This document shows positions 44,701-56,363 of a stretch of 64,000 bases of DNA, piece after piece. Each line of letters starts with the position of its first letter. The first letter of the stretch is position 1. Location: assembly GCA_014058105.1 (NCBI GenBank), contig JACGCM010002776.1, forward strand, positions 496,001-560,000, read 5' to 3'. This DNA is from Kingdonia uniflora (Eukaryota > Streptophyta > Magnoliopsida > Ranunculales > Circaeasteraceae). The notes under the pieces are model-generated. The model ran no database searches. It was not told where the DNA came from and worked only from the letters and a program-made list of their open reading frames with translations. The translations under genes and the position numbers were made by a program.

Positions 44701-46046
44701 TACTCGAAGGCAGTGAAAGTAGACAGCTCGACATCCAAGTTCTTGAACAATCAAGCCTCGACGTTACGACTACTATGCAAATCACGGCTACTAAAGACGA
44801 AGACAATTATGACTGGAGAAAACCGTTTCTCGAATACCTCAATTCCAACATTCTACCAAGCAATAAAGAAGAAGCTCGATTACTCCTAGCCAGATATACA
44901 CGGTTCACAGTTCAAGATAAAATTCTATACAAAATAACAAGAGGCGGACCCCTCATCGAATGTATTTCTCAGCAGGAAGCCTACATCAAGATCAAAAAAT
45001 TACACGAAGGGATATGCGAAGCATACATATCAGGTCGTTCTTTAGCACAACGAGCATTTACACAAGGACTATACTGGCCAAAGATGAGACAAGATTGTGA
45101 AGATTTTGTCCGCAAGTGCTACAAATGGCAAATACATGCACAAGACATCAAAATCCCTGTACTCGACTTATATATCAACAATGTTCTCTGGCCGTTCAAA
45201 AGATGAGGCATCGACATAATTGGTCATTTTTACCCAGCATCAGGAAATCACAAGTTCGTCCTCGTCGCTACGGACTATTTTACCAAATGGGTCGAAGCAG
45301 TCCCCCTTTGCCACACCGACGAAAATGTAGTTATCAAGTTCCTATGGGAAAACATCATTACTCGGTTCGGTTGTCCACAAATGATACGATCAGACAACGA
45401 CAAACAGTTCATCAGCAACAAAGTTTTTTTGTTCCTCCAGAAGTACAAAATACAGCTCTCTACATCAGCACCATACTACCCTCAAGGAAACGGTCAAGTA
45501 GAAGCCATCAATAAAAGCATCAAGTCCGGGTTACGCAAACGATTGGACGAGAAAAAGGAAGATGGGTCGATGAATTACTTAGTGTCCTCTGGGCTTACAA
45601 AACTACTCCACGAACTTCTTCTGGCTGCACTCCCTTTATGATGGCCTTTGGTGCTGAAGCCGTCATACCCTCTAACTTGGACTTCCCACGCAGTCGGAAG
45701 AAAGTGACAGATGAAGAGAACGAGTTAGGATTGCTTTGCAACCTTAATTGGATTGAGGAAACCCAAGATCAAGTTATCCTAAACTTGGGGCGATACCACG
45801 ATAAACACAGAAAGGCGTATAACAAAAAAGTTCGTAAATGATAATTTGACATAGGCGATCTTGTCCTTCGCCGAATACAAGATAGTACTCGACCCAAGAA
45901 TTCAGGAAAATTATCCAAAAACTGGGAAAGGCCCTACATCATCAGCGATAAAAATGGAATGTGGAACTTACTGGCTGATGACAGAGGATAAAATTCAGCT
46001 CGAATACCCCTGGAATACAGTACATCTTAAATTATTCTATCGATAA
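44701..46046 (+). pseudogene. Element C integrase, DDE triad intact
   Basis: The finger region reads LHEGICEAYISGRSLAQRAF (first His changed to Tyr: usual GAHxxGRSL) and CYKWQIHAQD. The core has GIDIIGHFYPASGNHKFVLV (first Asp, after a TGG-to-TGA stop), MIRSDNDKQFISNKV (second Asp) and PYYPQGNGQVEAINKSIKSG (Glu). The C-terminal part has GAEAVIPSNLDFPRS, NLGRYHDKHRKAYNKKVRK, two stops, then DLVLRRIQDSTRP. One-base shifts near 45560-45640 and 45870 break it. Open runs of 143 and 86 codons remain. Confidence 0.9.
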
Positions 46047-46190
46047 GTACTGTACCTCCTCGACTTCATTTAATAAAGGTCTTCATTACATTTTTCTCTA
46101 CAGTCACATCATACAAAATCGTGTTCTCCTTATTTACTTTCACGCAATATCAATGCATACCTTTTAAGTACGCATCAACACTACAACATA

Positions 46191-47040
46191 CATTTCTACA
46201 AACCACATCTTTAAGATTGGTTTTTTCCCAAATTCGGGTATCCCTTCGGGGAGCAACACCTGGTATCGTTCTAGCATTGACCAAACTTTAAACAGTTGGG
46301 TCCGGGCTAAACAGTTACTACATTTCTACAAACTACATCTTCAAGATTAGTTTTTTCCAAATCCGGGTATCCCTTCGAGGAGCAACACCTGGTATCGTTC
46401 TAGCATTTACCAAACTTTAAACAGTTGGGTCCGGGCTAAACAGTTACTGCATTTCTACAAACCACATCTTTAAGATTGGCTTTTTCAAAATCCAGGTATC
46501 CCTTCGAGGAGCAACACCTGGTATCGTTCTAGCATTGACCAAACTTTAAACAGTTGGGTCCGGGCTAAACAGTTACTACATTTCTACAAACCACATTTTT
46601 AAGATTGGTTTTTTCCAAATCCGGGTATCCCTTAGAGGAGCAACACCTGGTATCGTTCTAGTATTGACCAAACTTTAAATAGTTGGGTCCGGGCTAAACA
46701 GTTACTACATTTCTACAAACCACATCTTTAAGATTGGTTTTTTCCAAATCCGGGTATCCCTTCGAGGAGCAACACCTGGTATTGTTCTAGCATTGACCAA
46801 ACTTTAAGCAGTTGGGTCCGGGTTAAGCAGTTACTACATTTCTACAAACCACATCTTTAAGATTGGTTTTTTTCCAAATCCGGGTATCCCTTCGAGGAGC
46901 AACACCTGGTATCGTTCTAGCATTGACCACACTTTAAACAGTTGGGTCCGGGCTAAACTCTTACAACATTTCTACAAACCAATCTTTAAGATTGGATTTC
47001 CCTAATACAGGTATCTCTTCGAGGAGCAACACCTGGTCTT
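46191..47040 (+). repeat. Element C tandem repeats (129-130 bp, seven units)
   Basis: Seven units start at 46191, 46321, 46450, 46579, 46708, 46837 and 46967, each with 'catttctacaaaccacatctt', then 'atccgggtatcccttcgaggagcaacacctggtatcgttct' and 'cagttgggtccgggctaaa'. The units are much more alike than those in A or B. The block starts about 145 bases after the integrase end. Confidence 0.93.
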
Positions 47041-47674
47041 CGTTCCTATTTATATTAACAGCTACCTTTTCGATACACATATTATATATTTGATTCACAA
47101 TCAAACACTAGCAATTTTTATGAAAATACAAAAACTACTTACTTTGATAAAAAATCTACTTTTAACCAAAATGTATCGACCCCACTGGCCATTTTTACAA
47201 ACTTTATCAAATCCAAAATTGCCTTAGCCCCACTGGCAACTTGTTACAAAATCCACTTTGATGCAGAAGTACTTACTCGATGGGTAAACAGAACCAGTTC
47301 CTTCGATTGCAACATCATCGGCCAAATCCATCTCTACAAATCCACACACAAACCAAAATCTCTACACTCCCCGATACCCCAAACACCCAGAATCATGTAC
47401 CTTACCATCCATGATTCACACTCCGACCTCCTCACAGCAAAACAACAACATGTGACATTCAAAAGAAAATGCAATCACCCCTTCCTTATATTCATAAACT
47501 AGCATTTATTGCTGCATTTAGTACGCCCCGGGAACACCATATCCAGGTTCAATGCATTTGCATCGGAAATTACAAACAACCATTCTTCGAATATCGACAA
47601 GTTTTCTTATTCTGTAGATTATTCTCGACAAAAACACAAGTGCCTCTGTCGAGAATGGGGCGATTGTAATTGCA
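47041..47674 (+). other. Element C 3' untranslated region and polypurine tract
   Basis: No gene is supportable. It contains a short repeat ('ccactggc.a.tt.tacaaa' at 47173 and 47231). The last bases, GAGAATGGGGCGAT (47661-47674), form the polypurine tract next to the LTR. Confidence 0.7.
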
Positions 47675-48337
47675 TATTTCCCAATATCGACAACTACAAG
47701 CCTGAAGATCTTAGTCGAAGGTCCATTACAGATGGTATACAAACATCGAACACTGATCTCAAACATAAGCCTGGTCGAAGGTATCAAAAAGCATTTCAGA
47801 TGAAGCAATGGTAGCAAACATTCTTCTCGATCAAGACTTATCAAAGGCCACTACAACTTCATAGTTCTCGAAGTGCTGGAGCAATTCAGAGATTGACCTT
47901 CGTACAACTTCATAATTCCCGATCTTAAGATCTCAAAGATATCTGATCAACAACCGTAACGCTCATTCAGCCGGCTGTTGCGGAAGGTCCGCGAAGATCT
48001 CCAACTGAACATAAAATCCAGAAATAAGATCACATTGTAACTGCCTGTATCCACTATAAATACAGGCAGGACTCTATGATAACGGCATCGGACTCTTGAC
48101 ACTAAAAAAACCGCAACCCACGCTTACACCAAGCTTTGTTCTTTTCTTTATTCTCAGTCCCAAAATTGTAACAGTTAGCATGATATTGGATTTTCTCCTA
48201 AAACCCTCTACGAGGTCGTGGTTTAACTTAGGTTAGTCTGAGCTTTCCACGTAAAATTCAGTGTTATAGCTACCAATTACTTCTCTTTCTCTATAAGTAT
48301 TGGCGAATATTCTCCATCCGGAAAATCCGGCATTACA
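47675..48337 (+). repeat. Element C 3' LTR
   Basis: 663 bp, TGTAATTGCA to GGCATTACA. TATA box ACTATAAATACAGG near 48053. The TSD AGGAC follows at 48338. Confidence 0.93.
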
Positions 48338-49825
48338 AGGACGTTGCTAGTTACATAATATGCGAGCTGTTCCATCGACCTATCATTTGGCACTACAATT
48401 TGAATAGGAGGGCAACATTTATGAAATCAAAGGAAGCTAGAAGCTGGCTCAAGCATGTGAAAACTTTGTTTCCATCGTACCAGAGCCCTCATAACCATAG
48501 CTCGCATAGCAATTACAAAAAATAGCAGGGAACATTATAGAAAACTTTATAGAAAACTCTATAGAAAGCCAGCTGCCAAGTGCAAAAATCATATAATACA
48601 TCGAAATCGTTAGGGATAATCGAGGAACATACATTGGCATTCTTCTGCCCACAACAGAATGAGATGCTCTTATCCAGTTCCTTAAAGACAACAGTAATGT
48701 CTTCGCTTGGGCTTTTTACTCAATGCCAGACATTGATCCCAATCTGGCCTGCCATAAGCTTAATTTGAAAGATAAAGCTAAAGTCGTTAAACAAAAGTAG
48801 ATGACTCTAACACCAAGACTCCAAGAAGAAGATAACAAAGAAATTGATAAGCTCATTGAAGCTGGTTTTATTCAAAAAGTCAATTATTTAGAATGGATCT
48901 CGAACATCGTAGCCGTACCAAAGAAAAATGGCAAGATTAAGAGTATGCTTGGATTTTACGGACTTCAACAAACATACTTCAAAGGATAGTTTTCCACTTC
49001 CTATCATAAACTACCTACTCTATTCTACTGTGGGACACGACCTCTTATCCATGATAAATGCAACATCAGGGTACAATCAGATACCTCTGCTGCCCGACGA
49101 TCAAGAGAAAATAGCTTTTATTATAGAGCATGGCTTGTACTGCTAAAAGGTTATGCCTTTCGGTCTCAAGAATGCTGGAGCTACTTATCAAAGATTGATG
49201 ACATAGATGTTCAGAGATCACCTCGGAAAAATGATGGAAGTCTACATTGATGATATGTTGTGTAAAAGTCTCAAAAAGGAGAGCCATATTATAGATTTAT
49301 ACACTACTTTTGAAATACTCCATTTTTACAAAATGAGACTCAATCCTGGTCAATGGTAGTTCAGAGTCCAGTCAGGCAAATTCTTGGGATACTTGATCAG
49401 TAAGTGAGGAATCGAAGCTGATCCAGATCGTATTAGTGTACTGCTGTCTATGCCTTCTCAGAAAACAAAGAAAGACGTACAGAAGTTTGCAGGCAAGATT
49501 ACTGCAATAAATTATTTTGTCTCCAAGACCTTAGATCGATGTCGATGGTTATTCGACCTATTGCGTGAAGGAACAACAAAAAAGAAATCTAAGAAGGATC
49601 CTAAGATCGAGTGGACAACAGAATGTGAAGCAGTATTTTAGGAACTCAAACGTTATTTGGGGAAACCACCAGTGATGAGTACACCTACAAAAGGGGAAGA
49701 ACTTACCATATATCTTCTCGTTACCGAGGAATCATTAAGTTTTGCTCTTATTCGGCTTGATGAGAAGACGGAGAAACATGTCTACTTTATCAGCAAAACT
49801 CTCACTCCAGCAGAATCCCTGAATT
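48338..49825 (+). pseudogene. Element D reverse transcriptase and RNase H
   Basis: After the end of protease, the sequence reads NVFAWAFYSMPDIDPNLACH, IEAGFIQKVNYLEWISNIVA, VPKKNGK, RVCLDFTDFNKHTSKDSFPL, MINATSGYNQIPLLPDDQEK, VMPFGLKNAGATYQRLM, EVYIDDMLCKSLKK (Asp pair intact) and GKFLGYLIS. The RNase H part has IEWTTECEAVF and KHVYFISKTLTPAESLN, ending abruptly at 49825. Beyond this point the sequence switches to integrase in the opposite direction. The second RNase H and linker are missing. Confidence 0.88.
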
Positions 49826-50406
49826 GAATAGGTTTAAATTCAGTTCCTCCAATCGTGCAACGGGTAATGATATTGAGTGGGGATGATTGTTTATGTACCA
49901 TATGCTAGGAGGAACATCGTGCATCCAGTTGACTCCCAAGGAGTTATGCGATATGCCCATAAAACATGTGGTAATTCGTGGACCCAATAACCCTTTTTCT
50001 CTGTCAAGCATTTTTTGATTCCATCAACAATAGTGCGATTAATGATTTATGCCTGACCATTTCCCTGTGGGTAATATGGATTTGAAAGAGAGTGGATGAT
50101 GCTACGATGGTTGAGGAATTTATCGACTCTGGAGCCAACGAATTGAGGTCCATTACCAATTTTGATGAAATGGGGGCAGCCAAACTAGATGATGATGGTT
50201 TCCCATATAAAATTAATGACTTTGTCTTCTCGTGTACGGCACAGAGGGACTGCTTTCACCCATTTAGTGAAGTAATCCGTTGCTACTAGAAGATGCTTCC
50301 TTTTGCCTGGTGTAGTGGGGAATTCTCCTACGAAGTCGAGGGCCCATCTTCTAAATGGCCAAACCACGTTGTTGGAATAGAGTTGCCATCTTTCGCTGGA
50401 ACTCAA
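49826..50406 (-). pseudogene. Element D integrase core, inverted
   Basis: The minus strand from 50406 reads WQLYSNNVVWPFRRWALDFV (first Asp), HLLVATDYFTKWVKAVPLCR, a stop, FGCPHFIKIGNGPQF (the second Asp, usually CDNGPQF, is lost), PYYPQGNGQA (Glu replaced by a stop) and LPHVLWAYRITPWESTGCTM. It is tail to tail with the RNase H end at 49825, so it cannot be read with it. The family resembles the integrase of B or A but is not identical. Confidence 0.87.
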
Positions 50407-50684
50407 ACTCTTCGAGGTGGATTCTCAGTTTGTCGGACTCCTGCAAGGCCGTCATCGACCTCCTAGTGGACCGCCTAGATCGGGATAGGCTCTATTTCGC
50501 GCGGATGATGGTTGGATCAAAGTGCACCTCCTAAGTTATTACTTTTTGGTAGAGGTCCAATTCTGTCATGAACGTAAATACGTGAGCCTTCTGGTTGTAC
50601 GCTTTTATTCTTTTGAGCGGCGATCTGTTGACCCTACAGAACTTTCAACGCATCTTGAACACTTGCTAGTTGTTACTCCAGAGG
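50407..50684. other. Unassigned tail of the element D block
   Basis: 278 bp between inverted integrase and the resumption of B gag. The minus strand of the first 50 bases can encode ALQESDKLRIHLEEFE, a helical segment like a Gag N-terminus. The rest matches nothing else I can see in the window. It may be part of D or separate filler DNA. Confidence 0.45.
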
Positions 50685-51260
50685 TCCTCCACAAACCCCA
50701 GACACTCAAAGAGATGTTCTCAAAGTTCAACGGCTATATCGACCTCGAAAGACTCCAAGAATCCCGCAAACACACCCAACCTAAGAACACTAACCACTTC
50801 AACAAACCGCGACAGCATTCGCATCCTACTCCACTACCTTTGATCGCTCATGTCCCACAGGAGACTGAGAGCCGCAAACACCCTTATACCGACAGTAGTG
50901 CTGAAGCTCGCAAGAAGCGACCGAGGCCTATTTTTCCTGCACTCATCATCCCCCTCAGTACCCTCTTACCGCACATCCAAGCAGACCTCATATGGCGCAT
51001 CCTTCTCCCAATCGAAGTCAGACATGGGGAGCCTTATTGCGCCAATCATAAATTCAATTATCACCATACGAACAAATGCTTTGCCCTCCAACATTTTCTC
51101 AAACTCATCCTCTGAGCAGGACATCTGCACCAGTACGTTACCAACCTTCCCAGTTATCTCGATGGGTCTTACCTTCACTCCCTCGCTACCCCTACCGCTG
51201 ACCCAGCCGTGGTGCATATCTACCGATCATATTTCACAAAGTCAACAATATAGATAGTGG
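50685..51260 (+). pseudogene. Element B gag, C-terminal part
   Basis: Resumes at LHKPQTLKEMFSKFNGYIDL, then ERLQESRKHTQPKN, AEARKKRPRPIFPALIIPLS and the Tat zinc knuckle EPYCANHKFNYHHTNKCFAL. A stop follows LKLIL at 51115. Element A is continuous across the same residues, which locates the D insertion to the base or nearly so. Confidence 0.87.
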
Positions 51261-51840
51261 TCGTTCGCTTAGCAAACGAAAGCGCATCGGCGAATGTTAC
51301 AAACTTTCTTACCAGGAAAAATTCCTTACCCTACTGCAAGAATTCAGCCATCACCCTCGTCTCGAGGGCATTTCTTTCATCAATTGTGACACATCATACG
51401 TCCGTTTCCCACATTCCGATCCTCTAGTCATTATGATTAAGATTGAGAACATTGTCCTTCACACAATGCCCATCGACACAGGAAGTGCAGCTGATGTCCT
51501 ATTTCTACCCACCGTAAAAAAAATGCAGAAAATTGAACTCATTACCCCAGCCAACGTCGAGTTAAAAGGATTCAACGGGACTACCGAAGTCGTCGTTGGT
51601 CGAATCAGCCTACCTGTCACCACAGGACCCATCACCCTTCAAACCAGCTTTCTTGTCATCGACAAGAAATCCGAATACCTCGGTATCCTCGGGCGGGACT
51701 GGCTCCATACTATACGAGCTGTACCCTCGACCTATCACCTAAACCTTTATTTTTTAACTCTCGAGGGTACGTGGAACCTCAATGGATCTCAACGTATCGC
51801 CCGCTCATGCGAGCACCCAGAAATTGACCAGACAAGAAAA
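51261..51840 (+). pseudogene. Element B protease
   Basis: HTMPIDTGSAADVLFLPTVK at about 51460-51520 has the catalytic Asp intact. GRISLPVTTGPITLQTSFLV, YLGILGRDWLHTIRAVPSTY and GTWNLNGSQRIARSCEHPEI follow. The open frame runs from 51433 to 52152 (239 codons), carrying the protease into the RT region, the best preserved protease in the window. Confidence 0.9.
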
Positions 51841-52900
51841 CTTGTCAAATGCTCATGGAAATCACTACACCTTTCTATCCCTTTGACTTTGATAGATGAC
51901 TCCCCCCATATCAAACCTACCATTTATATCAAACTCGACGGCCCGGGTCGAGGAACATTCATTGGAACTTTTCTCAGCGAGTTCGAACGCCTTGAGCTTA
52001 TAGATTTCCTTCGAGCAAACACGGACATCTTTGCATGGACATTTCAGGAGATGCCGGGTGTCGACCCCAGCCCGGCATGCCATCGCCTCGATCTCATTCC
52101 CAAATCCATGGAAATCAAACAAAAGAAGCGTACCCTGGTACCACGACTTTGAAAAGCAGTTAACCTCGAAGTAGACAAGCTTGTAGCCGCGGGCTTTATC
52201 AGATAAGTCAAGTGCGCTTACTGGATATCGAACATTGTGGCAGTTCCTAAGAATAACGGAAAGATCTGAATCTACATCGACTTTACCGACCTCAATAAAC
52301 ACACACCGAAGGAAAGTTTCCCACTGCCAACCATTTCAGCACTCCTCGATACCACTGCCGGACACGAGCGCCTATCCATGATGAACGCAGCTTCAGGTTA
52401 CAATTAGGTACCCCTCCTCCTAGGAGGTTAACTTAAAACTTCCTTCATAACTGAACAAGGCCTTTATTGTTTTAATGTCATGCCCCTCGGCCTTAAAAAT
52501 GTGGGTACCACTTACCAGTGCATCGTCACAACTATGTTTAAACCCCTGCTTGGCAAGTCAGTCGTAGTCTACATCGATGACATGTTATGCAAGAGTATAC
52601 AAAAACAGACCCAGATTCACGACCTGACCGACATCTTCTCAATACTTCGCACCTATAAAATGAAACTCAACCCAGAGAAGTGCCAGTTTGGCGTCTAATC
52701 TGGAAAATTCTTAGGCCACCTTATTAGTAAACGTGGCATCGAAATCGACCCCACCCACATTAGAGCCCTCATTGACATGCCCTCACCCACAACAAAGAAA
52801 TACGTCCAAAAGGTGGCTGGTAGGATAGCAGCCCTTAACCGTTTTATTTCCAAGTCCTCCGATAGATGTGCTTGGCTCTTCGCCCTATTACGTAGTCAGG
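51841..52900 (+). pseudogene. Element B reverse transcriptase
   Basis: Reads IKLDGPGRGTFIGTFLSEFE, DIFAWTFQEMPGVDPSPACH, then after a stop at 52150 VAAGFI, NIVAVPKNNGKI, FTDLNKHTPKESFPLPTISA, MNAASGYN, VMPLGLKNVGTTYQCIVTTM, VVYIDDMLCKSIQKQ (Asp pair intact, near 52567-52610) and MKLNPEKCQFGV. Several single stops from C-to-T changes interrupt it. Closely similar to the element A copy at 18925-19980. Confidence 0.92.
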
Positions 52901-53880
52901 GCACCCATAAAATATGAAAGAAAAACAACCCTGAGATCAATTGAACCTCCGAATGTGAAGACGCCTTTCTCGAACTCAAAACCTATCTTGGCCACCCACC
53001 CATCATCAGTACCCCCATCGAAGGTGAAATACTCTCCCTATATCTCGCTGCCCAAGAAAATTCAATTAGTTCTGTACTCATTCGCCTTGATTCCAACATC
53101 GAAAAACCTGCGTATTTCATCAGTAAAACTCTAACCCCTGCCGAAACCCGTTATTCCAAACTTGAGAGATTGCTCCTGATACTTGTCTATTCAGCCCGCA
53201 AACTCAAACCATATTTTCAGGCCCACCCCATTCGTGTCATCACGAGTTATCCTCTCCGCGAAGTACTTATTAAAAAAGAAAAATCCAGACGAGTACAACA
53301 ATGGCCTATATACCTTGGCGAGCACGACATAACCTTCGAGAAGCAAATATCTCAAAAAGGCCAAGCAGTAGCATATTTCCTCGCCGACTTCCCGGTTGAA
53401 GATTACGACTGGGAAGAACATGAAGACGATCTACCAGAATAGCAACCTGAAGTTATAGATCCATGGGACCCCCTTTCTAGTTGGCGTTTATTCACAGATG
53501 GCTCCGCAGGACCCAATGATTCAGGAATTGGCATTGTCTTGGTCACACCGACTAATGGCAGAATAGAGAAAGCAGTTAAACTTACCTTTGAATGTTCTAA
53601 TAATGAATCAGAGTATAAAGCACTGATCCATGGTCTTGACCTCGCACTCGATCTCGGCATTCCAAAACTTGCAGTCATTACGGATTCCCAACTCATTCAG
53701 AGACATTACTCAGGAGAAAATCAAGCTAACGGTCGCATGGCTGACTACGTTATACTTGTGTGACAGCGCATGGACCGATTTCCTAAAAAATCAACAATTA
53801 CCCATTATCCTCGAGGAGAAAACAGACATGTCGATGCCCTCGCCTATATAGCAGCTATGTTGGGACAGACAAAATCTTGG
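52901..53880 (+). pseudogene. Element B RNase H pair
   Basis: First RNase H: CEDAFLELKTYLGHPPIIST, KPAYFISKTLTPAETRYSKL and LKPYFQAHPIRVITSYPLRE. Linker: AVAYFLADFPVEDYDWEEHE. Second, archaeal-type RNase H: WRLFTDGSAGPNDSGIGIVL, NNESEYKALIHGLDLALDLG and LAVITDSQLIQRHYSGENQA, with the Asp, Glu and Asp of its active site all present. This is the most complete second RNase H here. Stops lie at 53441 and 53762. Confidence 0.88.
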
Positions 53881-55239
53881 ACCCTCTACATCGAAGTACT
53901 CGAATGCCCAAGTATCGACCAGATGGAAATCAATGCCATCAATACTGGGGGCGAGAGTCTCGATTTAGATGATTGGCGAACACCATTCCTTCATTACCTT
54001 ACCAACGCCACCCTTCCCGATGATCCCAAAGTCAGACGTTCACTGTTAGAAAATTGTCGCAGATACACTATCCATAACAATGAACTACATCACAAATCTC
54101 CAAATGGCATCCTCCTTCGATGTATATACAATACCGAAGCCTCTCAAATCTTAGCAGAGCTTCACGAAGGCACCTGTGGTGCTCACACCGCTGGTCGATC
54201 TTTGGCCCTTCAGGCTGTAACCCAAGGATTGTTTTGGCGCAATATAAGAAAGCAAGCTTTAGAATATGCAGCACATTGTGACAAATGCCAGCGTCATGCT
54301 CATGACATCTATTGCCCCTCTCGAAATCTTCATGTCAGCCAAGTTTCATGTCCATTCAAACGATGGGCCATCGATCTCATTGGTCCATTCCCAAAAGCTT
54401 CTGGAAGCAGAGAAAACATCCTTGTTGCCACTGATTACTTCACCAAATGGGTCAAAGCTGTTCCCTTATGCCGAACCAGAAAAGAGGAAGTCATCAAGTT
54501 TTTATGGGAAAATATCATCAACCGCTTCGGCTGCCCCCACATGATTCGGTGCGATAATGGTCCCCAGTTCATTGGCAGTAAAGTAAAGAATTTCCTTAAA
54601 AAACACAACATTATTCTCTCGCCCTCCACACCTTACTACCCCCAGGGCAACGGTTAAGTCGAAGCAATTAACAAAACTATCGTTGATGGTCTGAAGAAGA
54701 GAGTCGATACAAAGAAAAGACGATGGGTTCAAGAGTTACAACACGTCTTCTGGGCCTATTGCACAATACCAAGAAAGTCTACCGGATGCACCCCCTTCTA
54801 CCTAACATATGGAACATAAGCAGTACTACCAACTCAGTTCAAAATACCCACTCGAGATCCTAACCTCCCTGACGAAGATAATGAGTTTAAACTCGCATGT
54901 AGCATATTGCGGATTGATGAAACCAGAGACCGAGTTATCGCCAACCTGGGCCGCTACCACGCATCACTTCAGAAATCTTATCACAAGCGAGTTCGACCTC
55001 GAAGTTTCAATATTGGAGAGCTAGTACTCCGACGAGTTAATCAGTCGACGAAGCCTGCGAATGCTGGTAAATTAGCCGAATCTTGGGAAGGACCCTACAT
55101 TATCTACGATAAAACTGATAAAGGATCTTACTACTTGATGACAGAAGACGAAGAGCCTCTATCGAACCCTTGGAACAGAATACAGTTGGTCTCTTACAAA
55201 AGGCCTTACCTACAATCATGTACTACCGACGTAATCTAG
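53881..55239 (+). pseudogene. Element B integrase
   Basis: An open frame from 53770 to 54657 includes the HHCC finger (LHEGTCGAHTAGRSLALQAV and CDKCQRHAHD), KRWAIDLIGPFPKASGSREN (first Asp), VATDYFTKWVKAVPLCRTRK, HMIRCDNGPQFIGSKVKNFL (second Asp) and PYYPQGNG. A CAA-to-TAA stop at 54655 falls just before the catalytic Glu ([15 protein letters not shown]). The C-terminal part is open from 54907 to 55239 (RSFNIGELVLRRVNQSTKPA, WEGPYIIYDKTDKGSYYLMT). Confidence 0.92.
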
Positions 55240-55289
55240 GATAATCAATAAACGAGTTTTTTGTTACCAATACTTCGTCTCATGTTTTA

Positions 55290-55935
55290 CTTCAAAACTC
55301 TGGGTTTAACTCGAATACAATGATAACAATCGGTCCAATTAGTACTCGAGGATAATCTCAACAATTCTCCAGTTTCCAAAATTCGAGCAAACTTGAGGGG
55401 AACGAATGGTCGAAAGACCGAACCCTCAGGGATGCATTGGAGGCAGTTCGATATTCCTTCGTTGTGGCTACGGCCTTCGAAGTACAATCCTTTTCATGGT
55501 CTACCCCGGGTATCTTGTCCACCCACCCCCTGACAGATACTTAGGGGCGATCTTGAATTGCTCAAGTCTCCAAAATTTGAGCAAAATCGAGGGGTACGAA
55601 TGGTCAAAAAACCGGACCCTCGGGGATGTATTGGAGGCGATTCGATATTCCTTCGTCCAAGCTCTGAAACCAACAAAGTGCAGTCCTTTTTTTGATCTAC
55701 CCTGGGTATCCTGTCCACCCTCGCCCCGACAGATACTTGGTGGGTCCTTGAATTGTTCAAGTTTCCAATATTTGAGCAAACTCGAGGGGCATCGTTGGAG
55801 GAGATTCGAAAGCTTCGTTGTAGCTTAGGCCTTCGCAGTTCAGCACATTTTCAATTTTCCCTTGGTATCACGTCCCCTCACCCCGACTGATACTCGAGGG
55901 TGATCTGGAAATGTTTCAAGTTCTCAACATTGCTC
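55290..55935 (+). repeat. Element B tandem repeats behind pol
   Basis: About four diverged units of 165-197 bp start near 55295, 55492, 55685 and 55851, with 'ccccgggtatc.tgtccaccc.ccccgacagatactt' and 'gagcaaactcgaggggaacgaatggtcgaaagaccg'. They are clearly related to the element A units at 22389-23060. Confidence 0.87.
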
Positions 55936-56363
55936 TGGCTTCGGCCTTCGATGTCCAAAAGAACACACTGAGTTTGATCCACATTATATCCTCATTCTAC
56001 ATGGATCGACAATGCTACAGTCAAGTAAACATCAAGGAAATATCTTGCATATTATCTGTCAGCGCGGCTCTCACAGAGCAAGTCAAAGATCAATCATCAA
56101 CAGTTCAAAGATAGTAAAATCAGCAGAATTAGCATTCAAGTTCCAACATTCCATGGTTAGCATAAGACAGCATGACTACTGAGGAACTACATCGGAAAGT
56201 TAGATACAGCAGACCCAGAATGTACCACAGAAGACACACTTCAACATATTCAGTATAAACTACGGAAGTTCAAAAAAAAATAGCACAACATAGTTTAACA
56301 TATTACAAATCACCACATAAACAACCCCAATTCAAAGTACCTCACACAGGAACGGTCTCACAT

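Larger units (their letters stand above)
39895..48337 (+). mobile_element. Element C: Tat-lineage gypsy element, innermost and youngest
   Basis: This 8.44-kb plus-strand element has LTRs of 669 and 663 bp, a primer site, gag, protease, reverse transcriptase, two RNase H domains, integrase, seven 129-bp tandem repeats and a polypurine tract. TSD GGGAC/AGGAC. It lacks the antisense gene block of A and B; only about 630 bp separate the repeats from the 3' LTR. Its LTRs are the least diverged of the three pairs. Stops and one protease Asp-to-Asn change make it inactive. Confidence 0.93.
39597..50684 (+). mobile_element. Element D: rearranged, LTR-less Tat fragment in element B gag
   Basis: This block interrupts B gag. 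It contains a piece of protease (39597-39894), the remainder of protease, reverse transcriptase and RNase H (48338-49825), all plus strand, then integrase on the minus strand (50406-49826) and 278 bp of unassigned DNA. Element C is inserted within it. I find no LTR, primer site or 5-bp TSD for D itself; the two junctions share only GTC. It may be repair filler or an internally deleted and inverted element. Confidence 0.65.

Noticed and set aside
46191..47040. Regular 129-bp repeats as a possible CRISPR array or centromeric satellite
   Set aside because: Only seven head-to-tail units inside element C; no spacers, and no sign that the array continues outside the element.
49802..50011. Short plus-strand or alternative frames over inverted integrase
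   Set aside because: The minus-strand integrase motifs explain this stretch; the other frames carry no recognisable features.
37678..55240. Endogenous pararetrovirus, suggested by reverse transcriptase with YIDDM
   Set aside because: LTRs, tRNA primer sites, polypurine tracts, integrase and TSDs are present, and there is no movement protein or coat protein of caulimovirus type.
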